Positions 42,576-51,950 of a stretch of DNA of 52,871 bases are shown here, in pieces (within the stretch, counting starts at the first letter, position 1; each line of letters opens with the position of its first letter). Source of the DNA: Desulfobacterales bacterium. GTDB lineage: Bacteria > Desulfobacterota > Desulfobacteria > Desulfobacterales > JAHDSC01. The notes beneath the pieces were generated by a model. The model was not told the origin of the DNA. It saw nothing but the letters and a program-made list of their open reading frames with translations, and made no database searches. The stretch lies in assembly GCA_018432925.1 (NCBI GenBank), contig JAHDSC010000096.1, forward strand, positions 1 through 52,871, given 5' to 3'. Position numbers and translations under genes: made by a program.

Positions 42576-43298
42576 TTATGACGGATCGTTTTTCTCTATC
42601 TTGTATCCTTTCGGAACTGAAAAAAGATCCTTGCTCAAAGATTTTTTCTGAATCGACTTCAATGTCGTCGTGACCGTTCCGCCCATTATGTTTACCACCG
42701 TTTTGACGGGAAAACCGTCCAATTGATCCATCATCCCGGCGATGTTCATCTGCTTCAACATGGGGTTGTCCTTAAAAATATCGGCCGTTTTTTTCCCGAT
42801 CGCCTTGAGTTCCCCGTATCCCTCAACCTCTTGCGACGCCCAGTATTCACTGGTCGTCATCATAAAGGTCACGTTATACTTCCTGCATTTGTATCCGGCG
42901 ATGTTCTGAGTTTCATTGGTAGGAGTGATTTGAATGGTTGACAGCATTTGCTTCATCATTTCCTGCACCTGCTGCATTGCCTGAGCTCCTTCTTCACCCA
43001 TATCCGGCATACCGCCGATCGCATTCATGTCGGTTTCCGTGCAGGTCATATCCTCTTGGCTCATTTGATAAATCTTCCCGGAATCGAAGTTCATGATCGT
43101 GATTTGCTTGCCCATTTCAATGCGGGAAGCCTTCTCGGTCAGGTAATTTTTTACAGTGATCGTCTCATCCGGTTGACCGGGCACCCCAGCGGTTACCTGG
43201 ATGGACTCCCAGAAAAGATCCGCGTGGGCTGCAGGTGAAATGATCAGGAAAGCAAATAAAACGAAAGGCAGAATTCTTCTTAACGACCGGTTGTTCAT
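42576..43298 (-). CDS. Exported DUF4412-domain protein
   Basis: 240 residues with a Sec signal peptide (MNNRSLRRILPFVLFAFLII...AHA). The DUF4412-like domain shows YLTEKASRIEMG, IMNFDSGKIYQMS, and then NIAGYKCRKYNV, a motif seen in this family. A Met/Gln-rich stretch (QAMQQVQEMMKQML) lies in the middle. GGAAAGGA precedes the ATG. DUF4412 proteins are periplasmic or outer-membrane-associated with unknown role; some resemble LolA-like folds. Monocistronic, with a good terminator 50-90 bp downstream. Confidence 0.85.
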   Translation of the reverse strand: MNNRSLRRILPFVLFAFLIISPAAHADLFWESIQVTAGVPGQPDETITVKNYLTEKASRIEMGKQITIMNFDSGKIYQMSQEDMTCTETDMNAIGGMPDMGEEGAQAMQQVQEMMKQMLSTIQITPTNETQNIAGYKCRKYNVTFMMTTSEYWASQEVEGYGELKAIGKKTADIFKDNPMLKQMNIAGMMDQLDGFPVKTVVNIMGGTVTTTLKSIQKKSLSKDLFSVPKGYKIEKNDPS

Positions 43299-43528
43299 TT
43301 CTTTTTCCTTTCCGCTGAGTCAAATAGAAAGTCTTGATGATCGAAAACCTATGGGTTGATTCAAAATGCCATAACATCAAACATAATCGGGAACCCGATG
43401 GATTCGATTGGAACCGGACGGGTATATTGCCATGGCAAATGGACCGCTTAGAGACACTCGCACCGCTGCAGGTAGCGCCCGGCGTGTTTCGTTCCCGGAA
43501 GAATGAAGCGGGCCTGCCCGGGCCGGTA

Positions 43529-44467
43529 TCAATTTTTCTGAGAAAGCATGCCCTGAAGAATCAGATCCACCGCTTCCTCTTCGCACAGCCCCCGCGACAT
43601 GAGGGTTTGAAGCTGCTTGGAATCGACGGATCCGATAGCCGCTTCGTGTGTGACATGGGCCTTCGGGTTGCTGACCTGTACGATCGGAACGGCTTTTGCC
43701 ACGGCATTGCCCAGCACGATTTCGTTGCAGTCCACATGGCCGTGGGCATAGGCGCCTTCGGCTCTCAAATCGTTGTAGATTTCAGCGCTGGCATGATCTT
43801 TCAGGGCGATATTGCTCGCGAGGAGACCTTTTGAATATTCCCCTTTAAGGACAGCCGCTTCGCGAATTTTTATCCGGTCATCCCCGCGTCCGCTGATACG
43901 CGACTTCATCTCCATCACCGAATGGGCGCCACAGACGGTTTCATAATCGATATCGATTTCACCGACGCGGCCTTTGAGCAACTCGAATTCCGTTACGAAC
44001 CGGGCATGCTCCAGCAATGTGACCTTTGCTTTCGGAATGACTCGGATTCCGCCGAAATCGCCGTGGATATGACGTTCCATGTACGAATACCAGGCGTTGT
44101 TTCCGATCGTTATATCCGCCTGCATGATATGATCGATTTTGCGGGCGTTGGGAAAGGTGCAATGGGCGATAAAACCGACACTTGCGTCGTCTTCGATAAC
44201 GGTTTTCATTTCGATGCGCTGCACCCCGGTTTCGGGAATCATGCCGAAACACAGGTGAACCGGATTTTTTATCTTAACCCCTTTTGCAACGCGGAGCGTA
44301 ACCCCGATCCCTTCCTTCATCTCTATTGAATCAACGGTTAAACCATCCACGAGACATACGCCGATGACCCGGTTTCCGTGTATTTCCACGTGGGCGGTAC
44401 CCTCCGGATAATGCTTGTGAATACTGATGGAAGCCAGCAGTTCATCGATTAATTTTCGATCGTTCAC
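43529..44467 (-). CDS. sufB: SufB/SufD-family Fe-S scaffold protein
   Basis: 312 residues from a GTG start that overlaps the sufC stop by 4 bp (GTGA). The beta-helical SufBD domain is recognisable from 'H.HGDFGGIRVIPKAKV', SRISGRGDDRIKIREAAVL and the C-terminal 'NPKAHVTHEAAIGSVD.....LMSRGL.E.EA..LI..G' that binds SufC. It builds Fe-S clusters with the SufC ATPase. This short single-SufB form with only SufC resembles the minimal SUF systems of archaea and anaerobes; no cysteine desulfurase (SufS) or SufE/SufU is present here. An in-frame extension upstream would overlap sufC by more and is rejected. Confidence 0.9.
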   Translation of the reverse strand: MNDRKLIDELLASISIHKHYPEGTAHVEIHGNRVIGVCLVDGLTVDSIEMKEGIGVTLRVAKGVKIKNPVHLCFGMIPETGVQRIEMKTVIEDDASVGFIAHCTFPNARKIDHIMQADITIGNNAWYSYMERHIHGDFGGIRVIPKAKVTLLEHARFVTEFELLKGRVGEIDIDYETVCGAHSVMEMKSRISGRGDDRIKIREAAVLKGEYSKGLLASNIALKDHASAEIYNDLRAEGAYAHGHVDCNEIVLGNAVAKAVPIVQVSNPKAHVTHEAAIGSVDSKQLQTLMSRGLCEEEAVDLILQGMLSQKN

Positions 44468-45198
44468 AGGATGGCCTCCGCTTCCGGCTGCGCCAGGCAT
44501 TCACAGGTTTTATAAGTTCCGTTGAAAATGCATACCATCTCTTCAACCGATCCTTTTTTGACGAGTTTTCCCCGGCACAGAAGGAAGGCATGATCCGCTT
44601 CTTTCAGAACTTCGGCGCTATGTGTGATAAGAATGACCGTGGTTCCTTCTTCTTTCAGTTTATGGATAACGGAAAAAATATTATTGATGGCTTCAATATC
44701 CACGCCGGAATCCGGTTCATCCATGAGCACCAGTTTGGGCCGCATTGCGATAATGGAGGCCAGCTCGATCCTTTTTCTTTCGCCGCCGCTCAATGTTTCA
44801 TCGACGGCCCGGTCTTTATAAAGCTCAGGAGCCAGGCCGACCATCTTCAGCGCCAGGTCCACCGTTTCCTCCGTTTTATCCCTGGCGGCCGCAAGCAGGA
44901 AAGACCGAACGGAAACCCCCTGGAATCTGGCGGGCTCCTGCCAGGCAAGGGTGATACCCAGCTTCGCCCTTTTGTCTATGGTCAGACCGGTAATCGGCTT
45001 TCCGTCAAAAAGGATTTCTCCTTCGATATCCCGGTAATCGGGCAGACCCATTATGATCTGGGCGAGGGTCGATTTTCCGGCGCCGTTCGGTCCGACGATC
45101 GCATGAATATCTCCTTCCCGGAAGTTGATGGATATATTCTCGACGATATTTTTCCCCCCCAGTTTCAGGGTCAGATTTTTCAACTCAAGTTTTCCCAT
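44464..45198 (-). CDS. sufC: Fe-S cluster assembly ATPase SufC
   Basis: A 244-residue ABC-type ATPase. Walker A GPNGAGKS is at 36-43, the signature LSGGE at 136-140, and Walker B LVLMDEP at 156-162 followed by DSGVD, a SufC hallmark distinguishing it from transporters. The Q-loop region reads WQEPARFQGV. It pairs with the SufB-like protein encoded with a 4-bp overlap and drives conformational change during Fe-S assembly on the scaffold. AAGGA lies eight bases before the ATG. First gene of a two-gene operon. Confidence 0.94.
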   Translation of the reverse strand: MGKLELKNLTLKLGGKNIVENISINFREGDIHAIVGPNGAGKSTLAQIIMGLPDYRDIEGEILFDGKPITGLTIDKRAKLGITLAWQEPARFQGVSVRSFLLAAARDKTEETVDLALKMVGLAPELYKDRAVDETLSGGERKRIELASIIAMRPKLVLMDEPDSGVDIEAINNIFSVIHKLKEEGTTVILITHSAEVLKEADHAFLLCRGKLVKKGSVEEMVCIFNGTYKTCECLAQPEAEAIL

Positions 45199-45619
45199 GA
45201 AAATTAATCCTTAAAAAGATTTTTCGGTACCGCTTCCGTTTTCATCGGTGATGACGGCATCGTCGCTTTCACGGTTCCGGTCACCCGGGCTTCACTGAAT
45301 GTTTGTTCGAGTTTTTGTTTTTTTTTGCCTGTTTTTTTACTTCGACAATCACTGCCTCCTTGCGCGCCATTCCAGGAGAAACCCGATGGCTGCAAACCCG
45401 TTTTGATGTAGCCGGAAAGGTTCTGTTATCACCCCGGCCGGTCAGACGCAAGGGATTATTTTTACCTCACCGGAAACCCGGTTGTCATTGCGTTACCGAT
45501 CGGTGAAATGGAAATTAAACGGATGGAATAAACCGGAAAAGGAGCATGAAACGCAAGATGATAAAAAGTGCTGCGTGGTTTTTCCGGAATAAAAAAAGAT
45601 TTCAGGAGAAAAAATGATA
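45199..45619. other. Gene-free spacer upstream of sufC
   Basis: 421 bp. A 63-codon minus-strand frame (45204-45395) is Lys/Thr-rich, ends six bases before the sufC start and covers its ribosome-binding site; I see no protein family and treat it as chance. No confident promoter or terminator was found. Confidence 0.45.
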
Positions 45620-46102
45620 TTATCGGAACGCCGGAGTGGGTATCGGAGTGGTGAATTCAGCGATCACCCAACCGAACCGGCCGGAAGGTAGCTGCACATA
45701 TAGCCATCCGGGGACATGATGATGGATGACCAGTGTGTCGCCGCGGGAGACATAACCGTCGATGGAGTAGTGCAGGCCGGGACCTGACCGCACGTTGAGT
45801 GCGTATATGCCGACCGAAACTTGCCCGATCCCCGGTGAAATGACGGAGCCCTGGGGCATCGGCGGGGGTGGAGCAACGGCCGCCGGGGGCGGCTGGTAGT
45901 TTACGCCGGAGTTGAGCGGCAAAAAAAACAGGATTGCAATTACCGCACCGGTTAAGGTTCCTACCGCCCAGGCCGCCCAGGAGTCGTGATGTCCGGAATG
46001 GTGCCGGGGGTGGTGACCCCTGTGATCCGGCCCGGCACTGATCGGCGATACCGTCATCATCATAAAGGCGATTATCGTTACGATAAGAAAAAGTTTTTTC
46101 AT
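45620..46102 (-). CDS. Exported bacterial SH3-domain protein
   Basis: 160 residues from the ATG at 46100-46102 (GGGG upstream; a TTG start five codons earlier has poor spacing). Signal peptide MKKLFLIVTIIAFMMM...SAG, then a His-rich stretch (HRGHHPRHHSGHHD). A membrane segment follows (WAVGTLTGAVIAILFFL), then a Pro-rich linker and an SH3b domain (ALNVRSGPGLHYSIDGYV...LPSGRFGWV). SH3b domains bind cell-wall peptides or metals. The His cluster could bind divalent metal. Probably anchored in the inner membrane with the SH3 domain in the periplasm. Monocistronic. Confidence 0.85.
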   Translation of the reverse strand: MKKLFLIVTIIAFMMMTVSPISAGPDHRGHHPRHHSGHHDSWAAWAVGTLTGAVIAILFFLPLNSGVNYQPPPAAVAPPPPMPQGSVISPGIGQVSVGIYALNVRSGPGLHYSIDGYVSRGDTLVIHHHVPGWLYVQLPSGRFGWVIAEFTTPIPTPAFR

Positions 46103-46286
46103 CCGATTCCCCTTCAATCCTCAGATAACAGGCGCAGTATACCGCAAACAGGCGAAAAATTACAGCAAATTAATTCCGCAATCGGGATTGATTGGAGCGC
46201 TTGATGAACGATGTTTCCATCACCGGAAACAGTGCTGATCGCGCGCTTCTAACCCAAAAACATAAAACACCGGTCCAATTAAATGG

Positions 46287-48356
46287 TCAGGTACGGGAGA
46301 CTTTTTCGATTTTGCACATGAAGGTGCGATTGGACGGGGTACCGGTGACCGGGTTCCTCGTGTCATCATCGGTCAGATTATTCAGATTATAATCCGGATC
46401 GACCTCTCCCCAGCCCCAGGCGATCTGAATGGAGCCCGGATGAACCCCATCGGATATCCTGGCTTTCATCCGGATATGCCCTTTGGGGGTCTCCACTTTC
46501 AAAACATCTCCGTTATCCACTCCATTTTGGTGCGCGTCATCCGGGTGAAGATCCACAAACCCTTCCGGCTCCGCTTCCGTCAAAGCCGGTATGTTGTGAA
46601 ATTGAGAGTGGGTGAATCGATTGGTCCGTTCCCCGCTGATTCCGATCAGGGGATACGCATCGCTTCGACCGGAGAAACCGATCGGATTTTCGTAACCGCC
46701 GTCCATATAAGGCACCGGAGGGAAGCCGTTTTGTCGTAACCGCTCCGAGAAAAATTCAACCTTGCCGCTGGGGGTCGCAAACCCCCGTGTTTGGTGCTTT
46801 TCATATTGAAGTTTATCGAAACGCAGGCCGGCCGGGTTTTTCCGAAGCATCTCCACCGTTATTCCCGACGGTTCCAACTGGTAGTCGATTGCCTCCTCGA
46901 CGGTCCGCCAGGGGAACTCCTGCTGAAATCCCAGGCGTTCGGCCAGTTCAAATAAGATTTTCCAGTCGGGCCGGCTCTCGCCGAATGAATCGATGACCTG
47001 GTTTTGGAGAATGACGGGACTGTTACGCATACAGGCCCGATTCAGCTGGGTTTTCTCAAAGCAGCTGCCGGCCGGGAGAACGACGTCGGCAAACCGGGCG
47101 GTCTGCGTCAGGAAAAGATCGATCACTGCCGTGAATTCGAGTTTCGCCAGGCTCTTAATGACCCGGTTGGAATCGGTCATGGTCACTGCCGGATTGCCGG
47201 ATTGAACGATCAGCATCTTTATCGGGTAGGGTTTTTCTTCAAGGATTGCGTCCACCAGGCAGGACTGCACATGCAAGCCCCAGGTCTCGTGAAACTCATT
47301 GAAGAGCGGATAGTCGCGGGTGATCGGCCGGACGTTTCCGGAAAGGCGTTTTTTCAGCTGAATATTTCGGGTGGGTACCGGTTGAGGAATCAAGTCTCCG
47401 CCCTCCTTGTCCAGATTGCCGGCTAATGCACGGAGCATGCAGATCGCCCGGGTGGCTTCAAAAACCTGCAATTGCATGTCCAGCCCATTGCCTTCGATAA
47501 TGCAGGCGGGCGAGGTCTCGGCATACAGGCGGGCAGCGGCTTTCACCCGGTCCGCATTCAACCAGATACCCGGAGCGACTTTTTCGGCCGGATAGGCTTT
47601 TGCGGCATTTTCCAGTTCCTCAAAGCCGATTGCAAATTTCCTTATGAACTTTGCGTCGCAAAGCCCGCCGACAATCATTTCGCGGATCATGGCCATGGCC
47701 AACTGCCCATCGTGTCCCGGCTTGACCTGCAGCCAGATGTCGGCCATTTCCGCGAGCGGGGTCCGTACCGGATCGATGACGATCAGTTTGGCGCCCTGCC
47801 GCTTCGCATAGAGAATCGCTTCGAAAGCCGCGGGAGACGTATTCCGATCGTTTTTTCCCCAGACAACGATGCACCGGGCGTTTTTCGCCTGCGGCAGCGT
47901 CATGGCGCCATAGGTGAAAACATGGGCCATTTCCCGGGCGACATGGCAGACGGAACCATTGCCGATCGTGTTCGGAGAACCGAAAGCGTTCATCAGCCGG
48001 TTCGCATAGTCCCACGGCGCCCCCCAGTCGGCGGCCATTCCGCGAAGCCAGCATACGACCTCCGGGCCGTACTTTTTTTTAAAGTACTTGAGTTTTCCAG
48101 TAATGATATCGAGCGCCTCATCCCATGTCGCTTCCCGGAAGCCGGAATTCGAACCCCTTTTATCCTTTACAAGCGGCTTCTTTAATCGTTTGGAGGAATA
48201 CACGATATCGGGTGCGGCCTTCAATTTCGGGCAGATAAGGCTTGCCACGGCAGGCAGAGATGTTTTTCTTTCGGCCGCCCTCAGCCTGCCTTGATCTATG
48301 TCGACGATCACCGGGCAACAGGCCGAACACAATCGACAAATCGTATCCATTTTCAT
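46287..48356 (-). CDS. Molybdopterin-dependent oxidoreductase, DMSO-reductase family (4Fe-4S, cytoplasmic)
   Basis: 689 residues from ATG 48354-48356 (GGAGG upstream). N-terminal 4Fe-4S motif C7-x2-C10-x3-C14-x27-C42 (CRLCSACCP ... ICPK), then the molybdopterin domains (WDEALDIITGKL; VVWGKNDRNTS; 'IDP.RT..A') and the C-terminal molydop-binding domain (LHPDDAHQNGVDNGDVLKV). A Cys in GNGSVCH may be the metal ligand. There is no Tat signal, so it is cytoplasmic. Such enzymes include formate dehydrogenase-like, polysulfide and acetylene-hydratase-like members; the substrate cannot be told. No electron-transfer subunit is adjacent. It follows a methyltransferase gene by 46 bp on the same strand. 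Confidence 0.88.
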   Translation of the reverse strand: MKMDTICRLCSACCPVIVDIDQGRLRAAERKTSLPAVASLICPKLKAAPDIVYSSKRLKKPLVKDKRGSNSGFREATWDEALDIITGKLKYFKKKYGPEVVCWLRGMAADWGAPWDYANRLMNAFGSPNTIGNGSVCHVAREMAHVFTYGAMTLPQAKNARCIVVWGKNDRNTSPAAFEAILYAKRQGAKLIVIDPVRTPLAEMADIWLQVKPGHDGQLAMAMIREMIVGGLCDAKFIRKFAIGFEELENAAKAYPAEKVAPGIWLNADRVKAAARLYAETSPACIIEGNGLDMQLQVFEATRAICMLRALAGNLDKEGGDLIPQPVPTRNIQLKKRLSGNVRPITRDYPLFNEFHETWGLHVQSCLVDAILEEKPYPIKMLIVQSGNPAVTMTDSNRVIKSLAKLEFTAVIDLFLTQTARFADVVLPAGSCFEKTQLNRACMRNSPVILQNQVIDSFGESRPDWKILFELAERLGFQQEFPWRTVEEAIDYQLEPSGITVEMLRKNPAGLRFDKLQYEKHQTRGFATPSGKVEFFSERLRQNGFPPVPYMDGGYENPIGFSGRSDAYPLIGISGERTNRFTHSQFHNIPALTEAEPEGFVDLHPDDAHQNGVDNGDVLKVETPKGHIRMKARISDGVHPGSIQIAWGWGEVDPDYNLNNLTDDDTRNPVTGTPSNRTFMCKIEKVSRT

Positions 48357-48402
48357 TGTCGGATCCTCCATTGCCGTTTTTTAGGGTCCGGATTCCGATC
48401 AT

Positions 48403-49341
48403 TTACCGGGAAGCTTTTACAAAGCAGCTTCGGATCAATTCGAAATGGTTGCAGTGCGTGCGGATTTTCCACCATACATGACCGTGTTTTTCAATTTTCC
48501 ATTCCGGAAGAAGTTGTCTTTTTCGTCCGCGCAAAAGATCGATGATGTTTTCTATTCCCTTTCCGGCGTAAGTTCCGGTTGTTTTTCCGCCCAACCAGTC
48601 TTCCTCTTTTGCCACATCCTTCGACCACGAAAAAGGATCCGAAAAGAGCAACTGCGCCCCCGTCGCTTTCGCCACGCGATTCATTTCCTTCAAATGTTTC
48701 ATCGGAAACGGAACCTTATCGATCAGATTCAGGGATGCCGCTACGGAAAATGCACCGGACCGGAACGGTAAAGCCTGGGCGTCGCCAAGGATGAACTCAA
48801 CATTTGCCCCGTCCCATTCTTCCGGCAGGTCCAGCGTCACCTCGCGGGTCAAAAGACCTTCCTGAATCAGTGAGACCGGCTTGCGACGAAGGATCATCAG
48901 TTCTCTTGCCGCCCGGATGAACGATGCGGATTTGTCGATCCCGATGACGAAATCGCACTTTTTGCTCATTTCAAAGGAAAATCGTCCCACCGCCGAACCG
49001 ATGTCGATGCAAATCCCCGGGCCGCCGCGAACAAGACCCGCCCATTCGGTGTAAGCGGGACAGGCTTCCGGATCTTGCATCAAATCCCCATAATGACTCC
49101 ACAGGTAGGAAGACAGTACCGGAATTGTTTCATATTTGGAATCAAGCTTTCCTTCTCCGGAATGCAGAGGTTCGAGAAATGCGATACCGTCCCGAATCGG
49201 GTAGGCGCTGCCGCATTTCGGGCAGTTTAAATACCCCTCGATCATATCATCCTTCCGCTGCATCCGGATGTTTTCTTTCAGCCGGTGCTCCTCCGGGAGG
49301 CATAAGGGGCAGGCGAGAACTTCGAGAAGCGCTTTTTTCAT
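48403..49341 (-). CDS. Class I SAM-dependent methyltransferase with Trm112-like zinc N-terminus
   Basis: 312 residues. The first 60 form a Trm112-like zinc module with two Cys pairs (LACPLC and LNCPKCGSAYPIRDGIAFL). The SAM domain has motif I CIDIGSAVGRFSFEM and LGDAQALPFRSGAF near motif IV. The Cys-paired N-terminus plus methyltransferase layout is common in uncharacterised bacterial enzymes acting on small molecules or cofactors. It is read with the molybdopterin oxidoreductase gene 46 bp downstream, so the product may modify the substrate or cofactor of that enzyme; this is inference. Confidence 0.85.
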   Translation of the reverse strand: MKKALLEVLACPLCLPEEHRLKENIRMQRKDDMIEGYLNCPKCGSAYPIRDGIAFLEPLHSGEGKLDSKYETIPVLSSYLWSHYGDLMQDPEACPAYTEWAGLVRGGPGICIDIGSAVGRFSFEMSKKCDFVIGIDKSASFIRAARELMILRRKPVSLIQEGLLTREVTLDLPEEWDGANVEFILGDAQALPFRSGAFSVAASLNLIDKVPFPMKHLKEMNRVAKATGAQLLFSDPFSWSKDVAKEEDWLGGKTTGTYAGKGIENIIDLLRGRKRQLLPEWKIEKHGHVWWKIRTHCNHFELIRSCFVKASR

Positions 49342-49415
49342 AATCCTTCCTTGATGAATTGAAAGCAGGATGGATGAAACCGGACGGCGGCTTTCCCCGG
49401 TTGATTAAACGAAAC

Positions 49416-49440
49416 GGGAGTCAAAAAATTCCCGGCTCCC
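49416..49440 (-). terminator. Weak terminator after the UspA-like gene
   Basis: Directly next to the stop codon the minus strand reads GGGAG (49440-49436), a 15-nt loop with TTTTTT, CTCCC (49420-49416), then GTTTCGTTT. A five-pair stem with a short T tract. Confidence 0.35.
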
Positions 49441-50343
49441 CTACTTTAAAACGAGCAGGTTAATGGTGCTGCAAACCAGTTTTTTTGTCGTTCGACCCAT
49501 TTGGTTTCGTTTTGCCTTCTCACCGGATAAACAAGCAACCAGGCCGTGGCCGGAAGCCTGTTCGACGATAACCTCCGCGGGGTTTCCGATCAAAAGGTTC
49601 AAGGTTACCTTCGAAATGTCTTTGGACCATCGGGCAGGCAGAGAGGCTACCTTTTCGGAAAACCGGAAGTCCGGATCAGAACTTTTCAGGACGGTAAGGA
49701 TTTCGACCTTGCTTTTCATTCTGCCTGCGATATTACGAATCAGATGAAGTCCCGGTTCAGGAGGATCTTTTTTCTTCACGCACAACAACACCGATTGTCC
49801 TTCTTCAAATTCCTTGCCGATGATCATGACCGGGCAGGCGGCTTTTCGGGCCACGGACAGAGGAATATGCTCGATATCATACCAGCGGCAAACCCCGGAT
49901 CGGCGCGCACCCATTATGACCAGGTCATATCGGCCGTCTTTGATTTCTTTAAGAATCTCCTCGTCCGGAGCGCCTTCCCTTATCTTCAGATGTGCTTCGC
50001 CGGTCGATCGCAAACGGACTTTGACTTCTTCGAAAACCCCACGGCCCAGATGAACCAGTGCCTTGCGGTTTTCACCCTCTTCTGTTTCACCTGCTTTTAT
50101 TGCGACGGCTTTTTTAAAAACCGCTTCCGCCTCGTGGAGATACCGGATTTCAGGGAGTTTTTCGTCCCATTCTACAAATATTTCCGCTGATTTTTGCCGA
50201 ATATTGTAACCACGGGAAATTCTCCGGAAACGTCGAACATACAGGAAAGTAGCATCGCCGGTTGTGACGCAGGCAAGTTTTGCGGCCAGACCGGCGGCTT
50301 TTAAAGCATTGGCATCTCCATCAATGCAGATAAGCGTTTTCAC
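49441..50343 (-). CDS. Tandem universal stress protein (UspA family)
   Basis: 300 residues containing two UspA-like alpha/beta domains. The first opens MKTLICIDGDANALKAAGLAA and ends with DLVIMGARRSGVCRWYDIEHIPLSV...CPVMIIG, the ATP-binding-type 'G-2x-G-9x-G(S/T)' region in degenerate form. The second opens SVLLCVKKK and ends GLVACLSGEKAKRNQMG...INLLVLK. Cytoplasmic. Usp proteins help survival under energy starvation, heat or oxidative stress. The gene ends about 100 bp upstream of the methyltransferase gene on the same strand, with a weak hairpin between. Confidence 0.85.
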   Translation of the reverse strand: MKTLICIDGDANALKAAGLAAKLACVTTGDATFLYVRRFRRISRGYNIRQKSAEIFVEWDEKLPEIRYLHEAEAVFKKAVAIKAGETEEGENRKALVHLGRGVFEEVKVRLRSTGEAHLKIREGAPDEEILKEIKDGRYDLVIMGARRSGVCRWYDIEHIPLSVARKAACPVMIIGKEFEEGQSVLLCVKKKDPPEPGLHLIRNIAGRMKSKVEILTVLKSSDPDFRFSEKVASLPARWSKDISKVTLNLLIGNPAEVIVEQASGHGLVACLSGEKAKRNQMGRTTKKLVCSTINLLVLK

Positions 50344-50640
50344 GGTCGATTCTTTTCCCCATGAGAGCTGCGGTGAGTTTTACCGGATGATCGGTTCAGG
50401 TGCCCTCGGAACCTTCAACCCGGATAATTTCCAATTCAGGCACGCCGGACTCACCCGGTTAGGGTACGAAGGAGCTGTTTTCAGTGAACTCCACCGGATC
50501 GCCGGTTTTTTGGAAGCGGCAAATTCGCCTCGCAAGACAATCGGGTGAAAGATTGAGAAAAATAGAAAAAGCAATATCGCTTTTTTTCAGGTTTTTCCAA
50601 AGCCCGTTCAAAACAACATCCCGAAAAGGTGAAAGAGGTC

Positions 50641-50665
50641 GGCCAAAGGCAGCCTGCCGTTGGCC
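50641..50665. terminator. Perfect GGCCAA/TTGGCC hairpin
   Basis: GGCCAA (50641-50646) and TTGGCC (50660-50665) enclose GGCAG-C-CTGCC, giving an almost continuous 11-pair stem, followed on the plus strand by GTTTTGGG. It lies in the gene-free stretch 50344-50840, beyond the CBS gene's main terminator. Function unclear. Confidence 0.4.
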
Positions 50666-50697
50666 GTTTTGGGAGGCGATAGGAATCGTAGAGGCAA

Positions 50698-50751
50698 AAA
50701 GGCTCTGAAACAGCTGATCATATGTAAAACAGCATCTGCCTCAGAGCCTTT
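50698..50751 (-). terminator. Terminator of the CBS-domain gene
   Basis: AAAGGCTCTGA (50698-50708) pairs perfectly with TCAGAGCCTTT (50741-50751); on the minus strand the stem is followed by TT (five T in all). It lies 90 bp after the CBS stop. The 32-nt loop contains GCTGATC and ATGCTG, which can pair further. Confidence 0.6.
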
Positions 50752-50840
50752 AAGCCGTATGCATTATCGATAAAATATCGGTTACCCGTGCATCTCGAGG
50801 AGAAAACGCAGGCGGTTACCGATGGTTCTTCTTTGTGTTT

Positions 50841-51425
50841 TTATTTCCAGTGAACCTTGCACTCCGGGCCGACGACCTCAAGAAGTTGGTTAAGAATACA
50901 CATCATGTTGACGACACCGACTACCTTGCCGTCTCGAACAACGAGCGGTTCCCGCACATGGGCTCTGAACATGGTGTAAACGGCCCAGTTGATGGTATCG
51001 TCTTCTTTCAATATGGGTTGAACGTGACCCATGATGTCTGAGATTTTTTTGTCAACCTGCTCCTTTACCAGACCGACAAAGGTGCTGTCCAGCCATTTGA
51101 AGCGCTCCTGAATTTCTCCGACTTCATCGGCAACCTCTTCCATCCTCGATGAAAGAATCGCCCGGTATGCTCTGAGTGCCGGCTTCTTGGCAGTTTCGGG
51201 AACCAGGCCTCGGATGAGATCATACATGGACACCTTCCCGATGATATTTTTGGATTTATCGGTTACAAAGACCGTCTTATGAAAATGACCGACGGAACAT
51301 GATTTCACTTTTTCATGATTTTGCTTCAATATGGACAATGCATCACATAGATGGGCATCAGCATTAACTGTATTGTATTCCTCGATAGGATTCATAATAT
51401 CCCTGACCCGTTTTTCCTTTTCCAT
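50841..51425 (-). CDS. CBS-domain protein
   Basis: 194 residues with GGAGG upstream. Two CBS motifs frame a helical insert of about 55 residues: KRVRDIMNPIEEYNTVNADA ... VSMYDLIRGL (CBS1), and KKISDIMGHVQPILKEDDTI ... VGVVNMMCIL (CBS2). The pair would form a Bateman module that binds adenine nucleotides. There is no enzyme or transport domain, so it is a free-standing regulatory or sensor protein. Function unassigned. Monocistronic with a strong hairpin 90 bp downstream. The spacer 51426-51813 upstream shows no other gene. Confidence 0.88.
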   Translation of the reverse strand: MEKEKRVRDIMNPIEEYNTVNADAHLCDALSILKQNHEKVKSCSVGHFHKTVFVTDKSKNIIGKVSMYDLIRGLVPETAKKPALRAYRAILSSRMEEVADEVGEIQERFKWLDSTFVGLVKEQVDKKISDIMGHVQPILKEDDTINWAVYTMFRAHVREPLVVRDGKVVGVVNMMCILNQLLEVVGPECKVHWK

Positions 51426-51813
51426 CCTTTTTCCTCCTTCAATAAATATTCATGAGAATTGCGTCCCGACAAGGCGGCTGAAAACGCCATGATAAAAATC
51501 TTGCCTATATCATTTTGTTATAAATTTCAAGGCATTTTCCCTTACGTTTTTCAATTGAATAAAGCCGTTTTGATCCTGCTTCAGCCTAAGATAGGCATCA
51601 TGTGATGTCAAGATAATTTTTTTCGGAGCTCACTTCGATGAAAGGTATCGAATTTACAGATGTTTTCGGTCGGTGGTTTGAATCGAAACAGCGAGCGCGT
51701 TCCCTGCAACCAGCCGCGGGGTCGGGAAACAAGTCTGAAACTTCATCGAAAGTCCCTTTCGAAGACCTTGCGGCTCCAGCGGCGTGGAACGTTCATTTTA
51801 AAAGCTGTCATCT

Positions 51814-51843
51814 AAAAAGGCAGGGCCGCTGATCGGCCCTGCC
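51814..51843 (-). terminator. Strong rho-independent terminator of the HU gene
   Basis: On the minus strand GGCAGGGCCG (51843-51834), five-base loop, CGGCCCTGCC (51828-51819), then T5 (51818-51814). A perfect 10-bp G/C stem with U tract, 107 bp after the HU stop. Confidence 0.8.
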
Positions 51844-51950
51844 GAATAAACTCATCAATCCACCCCCGAATTTTAATTTTTGCCTTCCGGGTTGATTCCC
51901 CGCCTAGGTAAGATGTTTTCCATAAATATTTTTTAATGGTCTGGCCGGCT

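Noticed and set aside
46105..46130. Short match (TTCAATCCTCA) to the dispersed repeat
   Set aside because: Only about 14 bases agree and none of the other landmarks are present.
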